Shown here one piece after another: positions 1 through 7,890 of a stretch of DNA of 22,819 nt. Made by a program: the position numbers and the translations under genes. Origin of the DNA: Pseudomonadota bacterium (GTDB lineage Bacteria > Myxococcota_A > Polyangia > Polyangiales > Polyangiaceae); assembly GCA_023432025.1 (NCBI GenBank), contig JAEYVE010000156.1, positions 1-22,819 of the forward strand, given 5' to 3'. Below the pieces are notes generated by a model. The model was given only the letters and a program-made list of their open reading frames with translations. It had not been told where the DNA came from and did not search any database. The stretch's first letter is position 1; each line of letters begins with the position of its first letter.

Positions 1-852
1 CTCATCGATGAGCGAGAGCTCCGCGAGCTCGAGCCGCGCGTGCGCGGCGTGCGCGCCATCCACGTCCCGGAGGCGGGTATCGTCGACTATCGCTCCGTTT
101 CCAAACGGCTCCGAAAACGCATCGAAGAGCGTGCTGGCTGCCAGGTCGTCTTCGACGCCGAGGTGCACGCGCTCGAAGCGTCCGGCCCGTCCAAGCGCGT
201 GCGCGTCGAGTCCCGCGCCGGGCGGGTTCAGGCTCGCTACGTCGTCAACTGTGGCGGCCTCCAGTCCGATCGTTTGGCCGCGCTCGGCGGACAAGCGCCG
301 GGCGTGCGCATCGTGCCTTTTCGCGGCGAATACTACGAGCTCAAGCCCGAGGCGCGCCACCTCGTCAAAAACCTCGTCTACCCCGTGCCACGCCCGGAGT
401 TCCCGTTTCTCGGGGTCCACTTCACGCGCATGATCGACGGCTCGGTGGAATGCGGCCCCAACGCCGTGCTTGCCCTGGGGCGCGAGGCTTACGAAAAGGG
501 TCACGTCGAGCCCGGCGATCTAATCGACTCGCTCACGTACCCCGGGTTTCTGCGGCTTTCTCGGAAGTATTGGCGGGTGGGCCTCGGGGAGGTCAAGCGC
601 TCACTCAGCAAGGCCGCCTTCGTCGAAGCGCTGCAGGCGCTCCTCCCCGACATTCGCAGTGAGCATTTGGTCCCAGCGCCAGCGGGGATCCGCGCTCAGG
701 CCGTAGCGCTGGATGGCTCCCTCGTGGACGACTTCATGTTGCACGAGAGCGAACACGTCCTCAGCGTGGTCAACGCTCCCTCCCCCGCCGCGACCGCGTC
801 GCTGAACATTGGGCGCCTCATCGCAGAGCGCGTGCAGCGCTACCTCGACTGA
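1..852 (+). CDS. lhgO: L-2-hydroxyglutarate oxidase, 3' part
   Basis: The first 283 codons in the window form the C-terminal two thirds of a FAD-dependent oxidase of the DAO fold; the N-terminal FAD-binding Rossmann part lies off the left edge. Family hallmarks are visible: HVPEAGIVDYRSV near the start, YVVNCGGLQSDRLA (FAD-binding strand), VPVPRPEFPFLGVHFTRM and VECGPNAVLALGREAY, then a C-terminal PAGIRAQAV and VNAPSPAATASLNIG. In the family the enzyme oxidises L-2-hydroxyglutarate to 2-oxoglutarate and passes electrons to the membrane quinone pool. The reading frame is open from base 1 and ends in TGA. It converges with the next gene, with 9 bp between the stop codons. The assignment rests on motif recognition; a closely related FAD-dependent dehydrogenase is the only real alternative. 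Confidence 0.9.
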   Translation, partial: LIDERELRELEPRVRGVRAIHVPEAGIVDYRSVSKRLRKRIEERAGCQVVFDAEVHALEASGPSKRVRVESRAGRVQARYVVNCGGLQSDRLAALGGQAPGVRIVPFRGEYYELKPEARHLVKNLVYPVPRPEFPFLGVHFTRMIDGSVECGPNAVLALGREAYEKGHVEPGDLIDSLTYPGFLRLSRKYWRVGLGEVKRSLSKAAFVEALQALLPDIRSEHLVPAPAGIRAQAVALDGSLVDDFMLHESEHVLSVVNAPSPAATASLNIGRLIAERVQRYLD

Positions 853-861
853 TTGCGCAGC

Positions 862-1479
862 TCAGCGTGCGGACATGTACCACGCGAGCGAAGCGCACCA
901 GGCGATCACCGCCAGCGTGAAGAACCCAGCGGCCACGAGGTACCCGCGGCGCTCGGCGGGAAAAACGTCCAAATACGACGCCGCGACCTGCGCGTCGGCT
1001 TCGCAAAACGCAGCCTCTGGCACCCACAAGGGCGGCGCCCCCCGAAAGCGTACGAGCCACCCCAGCGCCGACCGGTGTACACAGGTCAGTCGACTCCAAT
1101 CGAGCTGCCTCGCGCTGCCGAGCGACCACGTTTCGATGCCCTCGGGACTCAGGCGGTAGCGCAAGTAGCGCTCTCGCGGTGCCCAATGGCGCACGCTGTC
1201 TGCCGCGAGCCACGTGGGCCAAAGATGCCCCAGCAGAAGCGCGAGCACGGCCACGTTCAAGGGCGCAGCCGGCACCCCGAAGTAGCTCGCGATCCACGCG
1301 CTCGAGAGGAGCAACGCGGCAGCCGGCAGCAAGAGGGACCCAAAAGGTCGTCGGCTTGGCGAACGTCGCAGCTGAAAGGAAATGGCCGAGCTCTCGAGCC
1401 ATGCGCCTCCGAGAGCGGTGCGGGCGAGGGCCTGCTCGGGAATGCCCTCGTCGAGGCTCGGGAAAACATCGGGGCTCAT
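862..1479 (-). CDS. YcxB-like membrane protein
   Basis: A protein of 205 residues if started at the ATG at 1479. Two hydrophobic segments lie close together near residues 45-90 (around SLLLPAAALLLSSAWIASYF and LNVAVLALLLGHLWPTWLA), and a third sits at the extreme C-terminus (GYLVAAGFFTLAVIAWCASL). The soluble part between them, with YRLSPEGIETWSLGSARQLDWSRLT followed by a strand ending in PLWVPEAAF, resembles the YcxB C-terminal domain, where a short beta unit follows two membrane helices. Function of that family is unknown. The frame stays open to 1638, but the extension would overlap the divergent neighbour and looks non-coding, so 1479 is preferred (1545 is an alternative ATG). No convincing Shine-Dalgarno is visible. 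Membrane location is inferred from hydropathy. Confidence 0.75.
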   Translation of the reverse strand: MSPDVFPSLDEGIPEQALARTALGGAWLESSAISFQLRRSPSRRPFGSLLLPAAALLLSSAWIASYFGVPAAPLNVAVLALLLGHLWPTWLAADSVRHWAPRERYLRYRLSPEGIETWSLGSARQLDWSRLTCVHRSALGWLVRFRGAPPLWVPEAAFCEADAQVAASYLDVFPAERRGYLVAAGFFTLAVIAWCASLAWYMSAR

Positions 1480-1538
1480 GTGGACGAAGCGAGGTTTCGC
1501 GCGGGATGGATCTTGCAGCGGAGCTCGACTCGAAAACA

Positions 1539-2036
1539 ATGGCATCCGTGACCACGTCGCCGACTTGGGTGTTCGCTTATGGTTCGAACATGGCGCTCCC
1601 GGACCTCGAGGGTTGGTTCGAGCGAGCTGGGCAGCCATGGGGGCGCCTCTTGGAGGTTCAGGTCGCCGAGCTCCCTGGGTTTCGCCTCGTCTGGAACTTC
1701 TACTCGGAGACGCGCGCTGGCGGCGCAGCCAACGTCGAGCGCCACGTAGAACACACGCTGCATGGGTTGGCGCTGCTCGTCGATGACGTCCTCTTTGCGG
1801 GGCTCGATCGCAAGGAAGGCTACCCGCACCTCTACGATCGAACGAAAAACCGGATCGCGCTCGCTCGCGGCGAAAGCGTCGAGGCGTGGGTGTACGAAGT
1901 GCGACCTGAAAATACGCGCGCCGAGTACGTGGCCCCCACGCGTCATTACCGCAGCCTTCTCGTCGGAGGTGCGCGTACGCATGGGTTGCCCTCGGTCTAC
2001 ATCGCCGAGCTCGAACGCGTCATCACGTCGGACTAG
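1539..2036 (+). CDS. Gamma-glutamylcyclotransferase-fold protein
   Basis: A 165-residue protein with the hallmarks of the GGCT/AIG2-like fold. The N-terminal substrate loop VFAYGSNM (Y14-G15-S16-N17) is the family signature, and LDRKEGYPHLYDR places the expected catalytic glutamate at E93. The length fits a single-domain family member. Known relatives release 5-oxoproline from gamma-glutamyl amino acids or peptides, or act on gamma-glutamylamines; which substrate applies here cannot be read from the sequence. The ATG at 1539 places the signature about 13 residues in, as is usual, although the frame is open much further upstream. The gene is divergent from the YcxB-like gene with only 59 bp between the starts, so their promoters must overlap. 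Confidence 0.85.
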   Translation: MASVTTSPTWVFAYGSNMALPDLEGWFERAGQPWGRLLEVQVAELPGFRLVWNFYSETRAGGAANVERHVEHTLHGLALLVDDVLFAGLDRKEGYPHLYDRTKNRIALARGESVEAWVYEVRPENTRAEYVAPTRHYRSLLVGGARTHGLPSVYIAELERVITSD

Positions 2037-2060
2037 GAGTCCCCCAGCCGCGGCGGACCA

Positions 2061-2077
2061 ATGTCCGATGCGGACAT
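2061..2077. repeat. Perfect inverted repeat, 7-bp arms
   Basis: ATGTCCG, the spacer ATG, then CGGACAT form a perfect 7-bp inverted repeat in the gap after the cyclotransferase gene and before the GH9 gene. No T-run follows, so an operator or a factor-dependent terminator is more likely than an intrinsic terminator. Confidence 0.45.
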
Positions 2078-2116
2078 CGTCCGGCGTACGCTCGTCCGTG
2101 GCGCGAGCCCTCGTCG

Positions 2117-2284
2117 ATGAAAAGCGGAGCCCGCGGCGCCCCCGCCCGACCCGCTCGCGCCGCTGAAATTCGGCTTCTCGCGGCGAAACGCCGTGAAGAG
2201 CTCTCCAGCGCACGGCTGCCCCCCGAGCTCGGTCAGGAGCACAGCGCCTACCTGGCCCGAAGTCTGCACACCCGCGCCGCATGA
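2117..2284 (+). CDS. Possible 55-residue leader ORF before GH9 gene
   Basis: An ATG-initiated 55-codon frame whose stop overlaps the GH9 start codon as ATGA (ATG at 2281, TGA at 2282-2284). The predicted product is Arg/Ala-rich, with a possible helix around AAEIRLLAAKRREELSSARL, and matches no family I recognise. G/C at third positions is about 70%, lower than in the clear genes here. No good Shine-Dalgarno precedes it. The 4-bp overlap would offer translational coupling for the GH9 gene, which itself has a poor ribosome site. Such short frames are common by chance in GC-rich DNA, so this is a weak call. Confidence 0.28.
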   Translation: MKSGARGAPARPARAAEIRLLAAKRREELSSARLPPELGQEHSAYLARSLHTRAA

Positions 2285-5028
2285 GACTCCATCCTTGGAT
2301 TCATCGAGGCCTCGTCGGAACGACCTTGCTCGCTTTCTCCGCAACCGCCTGCGGAGACAAGAACGACAGCAACGAGTCCCCGCTCTTCGTCGATCCCGAG
2401 GGCAGCGCCGGGGCCCCCGGGAACGGTCATCAGGACGGAGAAGGGAACCAGGGCGGCACGCCGGGCCCCGGCTCCCCCACCCAGCCCGAGCAAAACACCG
2501 ATCCGGACGAAGGCATCGACTTCGGCGACGTGACGCTCACCGCCCAAGACGTGACGTCTTCGAGCGCGAAGATTTCGTGGGACGCGATCCCCGACGCCAC
2601 GGAGATTCGCCTCTTCATTGGCCCCGAGCCGAAGAGCAACGCGAGCTCCATGCCTCTCGAGGTCGAGGAGGCAACCCTCGAGGGCGCCTCGACGAGCTAC
2701 ACGCTGGAAGACCTCGCGGCCAGCACCGATCTCTTCGTTCACCTCGTCGCGGACACGCCCTCTGGAGAAAAGTGGGGCGTGGCGCACGTGCGAACCCGGG
2801 GCGGACCGCGCCAGAAGCTCGACACCCCGCTTCGCTCGGTGTCTGCCATGGGGCCGAACACGCTCCTGCTCGTGCTCGAAACCAAGAACACCAAGTTCGC
2901 GGGCAGCAGCCTCAGCGGCGCGCGCGGGCGCGCTTGGCAAGCAGGCGAATGGACCGTCACGCGCGCGGACGGAACCCCGCTCGAAGTGAAGGCCGTTCAC
3001 CGGCGCAGCATCCCCGTGGGTCAACCCGACTACAAAGTCGGTTACGGCACCTGGGGCGACAACAACGTCGTCGACGTCGACGACCACATTTTCCTCGAGC
3101 TCTCCGAAGAGATTGGAACAGCCGAGCTCCTGAACGTGACGCACGCGGGTGATGCGAACACTCACCTCGACGTGCGAGTTCCGTTCAGCGATCGTTACCT
3201 CGAGACGCCGCTCATCAAGGTCAACCAGGTGGGCTACAACCCGGCTGCGGCGACGCGCTACGCGTACGTCCAGGGCTACCTGGGGGATGGCGGCGCAGCG
3301 CCGCTCGCCTTGGGGACCAAGACGGCGGAGGTCCTCGCCGAGCCGCGCAACCTCCTGAAGGCTCCACGCGTCGTTGCCCCGGAGCTGCCCATCGAAAAGC
3401 GCGCCGCGCACGACGGCGAGTCCGGTGGACCCGTCGACCAGATCGATCTGTCGCGCGTGCCGGCCGCCGAGGGCGTGCGCTATCGCGTCCGTATTCCGGG
3501 CGTCGGCGTGTCTTACCCCACGGCCGTGAGCGATCAGGCCGCGCTCAAGGCGTACTACGTGGTCGCGCGCGGAATGTTCCACAACCGGTGGTGCGGCGAT
3601 CTCGCGCCCCAGTACACCGAGTGGAGCCGCCCCGTGGACCACTGCAAGGCGTACAAGAGCTCGGGGCGAAGCTACCGCTCCAACTTCTTCCCGCAGGCGA
3701 CCCCACGCGGCACGGAAATTCGCGTCGCCGGCGGCCATCACGACGCCGGTGACTTCGACATTCGCCCCTTCCACGTGGTGGTCAGCCAGTACCTGATGCG
3801 TGCGTTCGAAGCGAACCCGGACGCGCTCGAGGACGGACAGCTCGACATTCCGGAAAGCGGCAACGGCATTCCGGATTTGCTCGACGAGGCGCTGTGGAGC
3901 ATCCGCGGTTGGGAGGCGCTGCAGCAAGGCAACGGCAGCGTCCACGCCGGGGTCGAGTCCTGGGCGCACCCCAAGGGCTACTACTATGCGCACGATGATC
4001 AGCTGCCGTACTGGACGTTCGATCCGGAGGGGTGGCACACCGCGTACGTCGCCGGCCTCTTCGCTCAGGCGTCGCACTTGGTCGCACCGTACGATGCGGA
4101 GCGCGCAGAAGCCCTCCTCGAGCGCGCCGAAAAGGCTTACTCGTGGGCACGGGGCGCCAACGCGCCGCGGGAGTTCCTCCTCTACGCGGCCAGCGAGCTC
4201 TCTCGCGCGTCCGGCGACGCCAAGTACCGAAGGGACTTCGAGGGCCTTTGGAGCGCGCTCGGCGGCGCCAGCATCTACGACCGCCTGAACGACTGGAGCA
4301 ACATCTATCCAGGCTCGTTCAGCGGCAACGCGCCCATCCTCGCCGACTACACCATCGGCTACGCGCAAACGCCCGGCGCCAGCTCTTCGATCGTCGATGG
4401 GATCCATCGAGGTCTCGCCAACAAGGCTGGCTCCAAGGCGGGTCTCTTCCTGAGCTCGGCTCACGCCATGCGCAACGCGCGTCCCACCAATCTGCCCCCC
4501 GACTGGGGCGCCATGAGCGTGCCCTCGCGTCCTGCGGGGACCATCTTCGGTGCGCTCAGCGCGACCGAGCCCAGCGAGGAGGCGCACCAGAAGTACGTCG
4601 ACGCGCTCAGCCTCGCCGCGGACTACGCGCTCGGCGCGAACCCCACCGGCATGGTCTTCATCACCGGGCTCGGCAGCGTCTCGCCCCAAGAACCGCTGCA
4701 TGGTGACTCGCTCGCGTTCATCAAGGACAAGGGCATGCCGCCCATCCCGGGCATCCCGGTGTACGGTCCCGTGCACAACTTCCCGGCTCCGAACTGGTAC
4801 GACATGCTCGAAGCCGCCTTCTACCCGTCGTACGGACAGCAGCCACTCGGTATGCACCACGTCGACTCGCGCACGGCGGTCAACATGAGCGAGTTTACGA
4901 TCTGGGAGAATCAGGCTCCGCTCACGGCGCTTTTCGCGACTCTCGCGCCAAAGCTCGACACGCCCGAGTCGTGGGCGGCGGGCGGCGACGAGCATCGCAG
5001 CACGCTGCCGAGCCATACGGCAGACTGA
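2281..5028 (+). CDS. Lipoprotein glycoside hydrolase family 9 (endoglucanase-like)
   Basis: A 915-residue secreted glycanase. Domains in order: a lipoprotein signal ending in SATAC (lipid Cys24); a Gly/Pro/Asp-rich linker to about residue 77; a fibronectin III-like domain (about 78-175); a beta-rich region of unclear family (about 180-310); a CelD_N Ig-like domain beginning PLIKVNQVGYNP (about 312-410); and a GH9 (alpha/alpha)6 catalytic domain to about 905. Catalytic features are intact: HHDAGDFD with D488 and D491 (base pair), IPDLLDEALW, YALGANPTGM, and NMSEFTIWENQAP with general acid E871. GH9 enzymes cleave beta-1,4-glucan by inversion; cellulose, mixed-linkage glucan or glucomannan cannot be distinguished here. 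The lipobox suggests it stays attached to the envelope. The ATG at 2281 fits the signal peptide. The product is followed by two strong hairpins. Confidence 0.93.
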   Translation: MRLHPWIHRGLVGTTLLAFSATACGDKNDSNESPLFVDPEGSAGAPGNGHQDGEGNQGGTPGPGSPTQPEQNTDPDEGIDFGDVTLTAQDVTSSSAKISWDAIPDATEIRLFIGPEPKSNASSMPLEVEEATLEGASTSYTLEDLAASTDLFVHLVADTPSGEKWGVAHVRTRGGPRQKLDTPLRSVSAMGPNTLLLVLETKNTKFAGSSLSGARGRAWQAGEWTVTRADGTPLEVKAVHRRSIPVGQPDYKVGYGTWGDNNVVDVDDHIFLELSEEIGTAELLNVTHAGDANTHLDVRVPFSDRYLETPLIKVNQVGYNPAAATRYAYVQGYLGDGGAAPLALGTKTAEVLAEPRNLLKAPRVVAPELPIEKRAAHDGESGGPVDQIDLSRVPAAEGVRYRVRIPGVGVSYPTAVSDQAALKAYYVVARGMFHNRWCGDLAPQYTEWSRPVDHCKAYKSSGRSYRSNFFPQATPRGTEIRVAGGHHDAGDFDIRPFHVVVSQYLMRAFEANPDALEDGQLDIPESGNGIPDLLDEALWSIRGWEALQQGNGSVHAGVESWAHPKGYYYAHDDQLPYWTFDPEGWHTAYVAGLFAQASHLVAPYDAERAEALLERAEKAYSWARGANAPREFLLYAASELSRASGDAKYRRDFEGLWSALGGASIYDRLNDWSNIYPGSFSGNAPILADYTIGYAQTPGASSSIVDGIHRGLANKAGSKAGLFLSSAHAMRNARPTNLPPDWGAMSVPSRPAGTIFGALSATEPSEEAHQKYVDALSLAADYALGANPTGMVFITGLGSVSPQEPLHGDSLAFIKDKGMPPIPGIPVYGPVHNFPAPNWYDMLEAAFYPSYGQQPLGMHHVDSRTAVNMSEFTIWENQAPLTALFATLAPKLDTPESWAAGGDEHRSTLPSHTAD

Positions 5029-5045
5029 CGAAGCCTCGCAACACA

Positions 5046-5097
5046 CGGGGAAAACCCCGCTCGTCGAGCTCCGCGGATCCGTCCGCGGGGCTCGACG
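5046..5097 (+). terminator. Double-hairpin terminator after GH9 gene
   Basis: Two adjacent hairpins start 18 bp after the GH9 stop codon. The first is CGGGG-AAAA-CCCCG (5046-5059). The second has 16-bp arms, 5062-5077 with 5082-5097, closed by a 4-base TCCG loop; every position pairs if one G-U wobble is allowed. A short T-run (5101-5102, after GCG) follows, so termination by structure is plausible although the U-tract is poor, as is common in GC-rich bacteria. Nothing gene-like is visible in the remaining bases up to the next start. Confidence 0.65.
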
Positions 5098-5280
5098 CGT
5101 TTCGGAGGTCGACCAAACGCCGCTCCCCCCGCTCGTTGAACACGGACGGTGTGCCTCCGGACGCGAGCGAAGGCCCCAAGCCATCGCCGACCGCTGGAGC
5201 GAGACGGCCTCCTCGCTGCTTTTGCTGCGCCTCGGGACGTGGTTTCGGCGTTCTCCGCAAAGGATGCCATAAAGAACTCC

Positions 5281-5287
5281 GAGGAGG
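5281..5287 (+). promoter_or_regulatory. Shine-Dalgarno fixing the aldehyde dehydrogenase start
   Basis: GAGGAGG lies 5 bases before the ATG at 5293. It decides that start over the longer open frame, whose first 48 codons (from 5149) are Arg/Ala-rich and not like the family. Confidence 0.8.
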
Positions 5288-5292
5288 ACGCG

Positions 5293-6720
5293 ATGCTCGC
5301 CGAGAGTTACCCACTCTACGTAGCCAACGCTCCAGAGCGGCCGAACACCGATCTGGAAGTCACGGACAAGTACACGGGGAAGGTCGCCACGCGCGTGGCT
5401 CTGGCCACGACGCCCATCATCGAGCGAGCCATCGCCGCAGCCGACGCCGCGCAGGCGCCGCTCCGGCGCTTCGCCGCCTACCAGCGGCGCGAGGTGCTCG
5501 AACACTGCGTCGAACGTTTCACGGAGCGCTTCGACGAGCTGGCCATGGCGCTCTGCATCGAGGCCGGCAAACCCATCAAGGACGCGCGCGGCGAAGTGAC
5601 GCGCCTCATCGACACGTTCCGCGTGGCGGCCATGGAAACGATCCGGCTGGGGGGCGAGGTGATGGACCTCGAGATTTCCGCGCGCGCCCGCGGCTACCGC
5701 GGCATGTACAAGCGTGTCCCCATCGGTCCCTGCTCGTTCATTTCTCCGTTCAACTTCCCGCTCAACCTCGCCGCACACAAAGTAGCGCCAGCGCTCGCCG
5801 TCGGTTGTCCGTTCGTCCTCAAACCGGCGAGCCGTACGCCGGTGGGCGCGCTCCTCATCGGTGAGGTGCTCGCGGAAACCGACTTGCCGAAGGGCGCGTT
5901 TTCCATTCTGCCGGCGCACCGCGACGGCGCAGAGCTCTTCACGACGGACGAACGCCTCAAGCTTCTCAGCTTCACCGGCTCGCCCAGCGTGGGCTGGGAT
6001 CTCAAGGCGCGCGCTGGAAAAAAGAAGGTGATTCTGGAGCTCGGGGGGAACGCCGCCTGCATCGTGGACGAGGACGCGGATCTCGAGGACGCCGTATCGC
6101 GCGTGGTGTTCGGCGCATTCTACCAGTCTGGGCAGAGCTGCATCGGCGTGCAGCGCATCCTCGTGCACGAGCGCGTGTACGACGAGTTTCGCGAACGGCT
6201 CGTGACCGCCACGTCCGCCTTGAAAATGGGCGACCCCAAGGACCCCGAGGTGTTCGTGGGACCCATGATCTCGGAGAGTGAGGCCCAGCGATTGGAAGAC
6301 TGGCTCGTCGAAGCCAAAGAGCGCGGCGCGCGCATCTTGTGCGGAGGCAAGCGCAAGGGTGCGCTGCTCGAAGCCACCCTGCTCGAGGGAGCACCCCACG
6401 ACGCACGCATCGTCTCCGAGGAGGCATTCGGTCCCGTCGCCGTGCTCTCGAAGTTCAGCGACTTCGGCGCCGCACTGGCGGAGGTGAACTCCGGGCGCTT
6501 CGGTCTTCAGGCGGGTGTCTTCACGCGAGACCTCTACAAGGCGCAGCGTGCCTGGGACGAGCTCGACGTGGGCGGCGTGCTGATTGGAGACGTACCCTCG
6601 TGGCGCGTGGACCACATGCCCTATGGCGGCGTGAAGGACAGCGGCCTCGGACGCGAAGGAGTCCGCTTTGCGATGGAGGACATGACGGAGATTCGTCTGC
6701 TCGTGGTGCGCACCCCGTAA
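5293..6720 (+). CDS. NAD(P)+-dependent aldehyde dehydrogenase
   Basis: A 475-residue member of the aldehyde dehydrogenase superfamily of usual length. Cofactor and catalytic motifs are in order: SPFNFPLN with N154, VLKPASRTP, FTGSPSVGW, the general base E249 in LELGGN, the nucleophile C283 in GQSCIGVQR, EEAFGPVAVL, and the C-terminal PYGGVKDSGLGREG. It should oxidise an aldehyde to its acid in the cytoplasm. The sequence looks closer to the lactaldehyde/succinic-semialdehyde/non-phosphorylating GAPDH-like branches than to betaine aldehyde dehydrogenase, but the substrate cannot be fixed from motifs. A strong Shine-Dalgarno 5 bases upstream supports the start. It is isolated from the GH9 gene by hairpins and so probably has its own promoter. 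No neighbouring gene points to a specific pathway. Confidence 0.92.
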   Translation: MLAESYPLYVANAPERPNTDLEVTDKYTGKVATRVALATTPIIERAIAAADAAQAPLRRFAAYQRREVLEHCVERFTERFDELAMALCIEAGKPIKDARGEVTRLIDTFRVAAMETIRLGGEVMDLEISARARGYRGMYKRVPIGPCSFISPFNFPLNLAAHKVAPALAVGCPFVLKPASRTPVGALLIGEVLAETDLPKGAFSILPAHRDGAELFTTDERLKLLSFTGSPSVGWDLKARAGKKKVILELGGNAACIVDEDADLEDAVSRVVFGAFYQSGQSCIGVQRILVHERVYDEFRERLVTATSALKMGDPKDPEVFVGPMISESEAQRLEDWLVEAKERGARILCGGKRKGALLEATLLEGAPHDARIVSEEAFGPVAVLSKFSDFGAALAEVNSGRFGLQAGVFTRDLYKAQRAWDELDVGGVLIGDVPSWRVDHMPYGGVKDSGLGREGVRFAMEDMTEIRLLVVRTP

Positions 6721-6754
6721 CGGAATGCGACGCGCGCTCGCTCCCGTCTTGTCT

Positions 6755-6779
6755 CGGTCGTCGATATTCGAGACGACCG
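6755..6779 (+). terminator. Hairpin after aldehyde dehydrogenase gene
   Basis: CGGTCGTC and GACGACCG form a perfect 8-bp stem with a 9-base AT-containing loop, 34 bp after the stop codon. There is no T-run. It may be a weak terminator, or a regulatory site for the HPt gene that starts 46 bp downstream. Confidence 0.4.
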
Positions 6780-6825
6780 GCCGACGGGATAAATCGCGCG
6801 CGCCTCACGCCGTTGCCCAGAACAC

Positions 6826-7197
6826 ATGGCGTTCCCCGACGAGCCGGTACTCGACCCCAGCTACCTCTACGAGTCGTCCGATGGCGACCTGGAGTTCATG
6901 GAAGCCGTGCTGCGCGAGTACGTCGACGGGACCGCCGAGAACGTCGCAGAGCTCCGCGCCGCATTCTCCCAAGGCGACCGTCTCACGCTATGCCGCGCGG
7001 CCCACTCCGTGAAAGGCGCCAGCGCGAGCGTGGGCGCCCTGCGGGTCATGTCAGCGGCCGCGCGCCTGGAAGCTCTTGCCACCGACGACGCACTCGACGT
7101 GGCGGACGTATTGACCGAGCTCGAGCTCGAGTTCGAACACCTCTCGACGCTCGTGGCACGAGGCAACGCGCTGCTCGTCGTCTCCGCCATCCGCTGA
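6826..7197 (+). CDS. Stand-alone HPt phosphotransfer protein
   Basis: A 123-residue protein made of a single histidine phosphotransfer four-helix domain. The signature CRAAHSVKGASASVGA carries the phospho-accepting histidine H60, followed by the usual ARLEAL helix. An HPt domain relays phosphate between response-regulator receivers in multistep phosphorelays in the cytoplasm. No histidine kinase or receiver gene lies in the window, so its partners must be encoded elsewhere. The start at 6826 gives a domain of normal size, with about 23 residues before the first core helix; the Shine-Dalgarno is poor. It converges with the MarR gene, with 135 bp between the stops. The family call is secure; pathway membership is unknown. 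Confidence 0.88.
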   Translation: MAFPDEPVLDPSYLYESSDGDLEFMEAVLREYVDGTAENVAELRAAFSQGDRLTLCRAAHSVKGASASVGALRVMSAAARLEALATDDALDVADVLTELELEFEHLSTLVARGNALLVVSAIR

Positions 7198-7270
7198 CGC
7201 TCCGCGCAGCGTTTGGTCACGCCTCACCCACGTGGACGACCGCTCGCGCGCCACAGCGCGTGGACCTGTC

Positions 7271-7287
7271 CCGCTCGACGCGAGCGG
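7271..7287. terminator. Hairpin between convergent HPt and marR genes
   Basis: CCGCTCG-ACG-CGAGCGG is a perfect 7-bp stem with a 3-base loop in the 135-bp gap between two convergent stop codons. Its position suits a bidirectional terminator. No T-run is present on either side. Confidence 0.45.
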
Positions 7288-7332
7288 CCCCGACACAGCG
7301 GGGGACCCCACGAGTGCGGCGCAGAGCTCGAG

Positions 7333-7890
7333 TCAACGCGCGAGCTCGATCTTCGCCTTGGCCAGCGGCTTCCTGCGAAGACGCGCCCCCCGCGGCGGCT
7401 CGTTTTCGAAGAAGAGCTCCGGCTTGGTGTCGCCAGCGCCCAGCGCCAGAACGAGCTCCTGAAGGCCGGCGACCATGGCGCGCCTGCGCCCTGCCGGAAG
7501 CCCCTCCAGCGCCGCGAGCAGGTGCACCTGCGGCAGGCGCGGCGCTCGCCCCAACACCGCCTTGCCCGACCGCGTGAGCGCGATCACTCTGCGCCGCTTG
7601 TCGCCCGCGTCCGGCGTACTTTGCACGTAGCCGCGCTCTTCCAGCTTGGAGAGCACGACGGACACGGAGCTCGGATCCGTCAGGGTGCGCTGAGCCAGCT
7701 CACGAATGGAGCTGGCAGGGCCCGAAGCCAAACGCGACAGCACGAAGAGCTGCGCCGCCGTGACACCCGTCGCCTGCTCCGACTCGCTCTCGACGAGCCG
7801 AAGGTGACGCACGATACGGCGCAGAGAGTCGAGCAAGTCGCCGGCGTCGGCGCGCAGCTGATGCACCGAGGACGAAGCATGGGAAACCAT
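7333..7890 (-). CDS. MarR-family transcriptional regulator
   Basis: A 185-residue protein with the MarR winged helix-turn-helix. Helices SIRELAQRTLTDPSSVSVVLSKLEERGYV (about residues 61-89) include the recognition helix, and STPDAGDKRRRVIALT is the wing with its conserved Asp and Arg. MarR proteins bind palindromic operators as dimers and are usually released by a small ligand. About 35 residues beyond the core end in a basic stretch (GARLRRKPLAKAK), which is longer than typical. The ATG at 7890 has GAGG seven bases upstream. The gene is divergent from the GH31 gene, so auto-repression and control of the alpha-glucosidase are plausible, but this is inferred from position alone. Confidence 0.9.
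   Translation of the reverse strand: MVSHASSSVHQLRADAGDLLDSLRRIVRHLRLVESESEQATGVTAAQLFVLSRLASGPASSIRELAQRTLTDPSSVSVVLSKLEERGYVQSTPDAGDKRRRVIALTRSGKAVLGRAPRLPQVHLLAALEGLPAGRRRAMVAGLQELVLALGAGDTKPELFFENEPPRGARLRRKPLAKAKIELAR

Noticed and set aside
818..1555. Alternative minus-strand frame overlapping the YcxB-like gene
   Set aside because: The product is Arg-rich with no membrane segments or family resemblance, and it would overlap the lhgO end; the 862-1479 frame has convincing hydrophobic helices and a YcxB-like domain.
4911..5270. Minus-strand 119-codon frame over the GH9 end and the following gap
   Set aside because: Arg/Ala-rich, no ribosome site, and it crosses the terminator hairpins; no family recognised.
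2248..6615. Minus-strand open frame of 1455 codons opposite the GH9 and aldehyde dehydrogenase genes
   Set aside because: It is the mirror of two well-supported genes with G/C-biased third positions. The translation is Arg/Val/Glu/His-rich, matches no family, and runs across the terminator hairpins.
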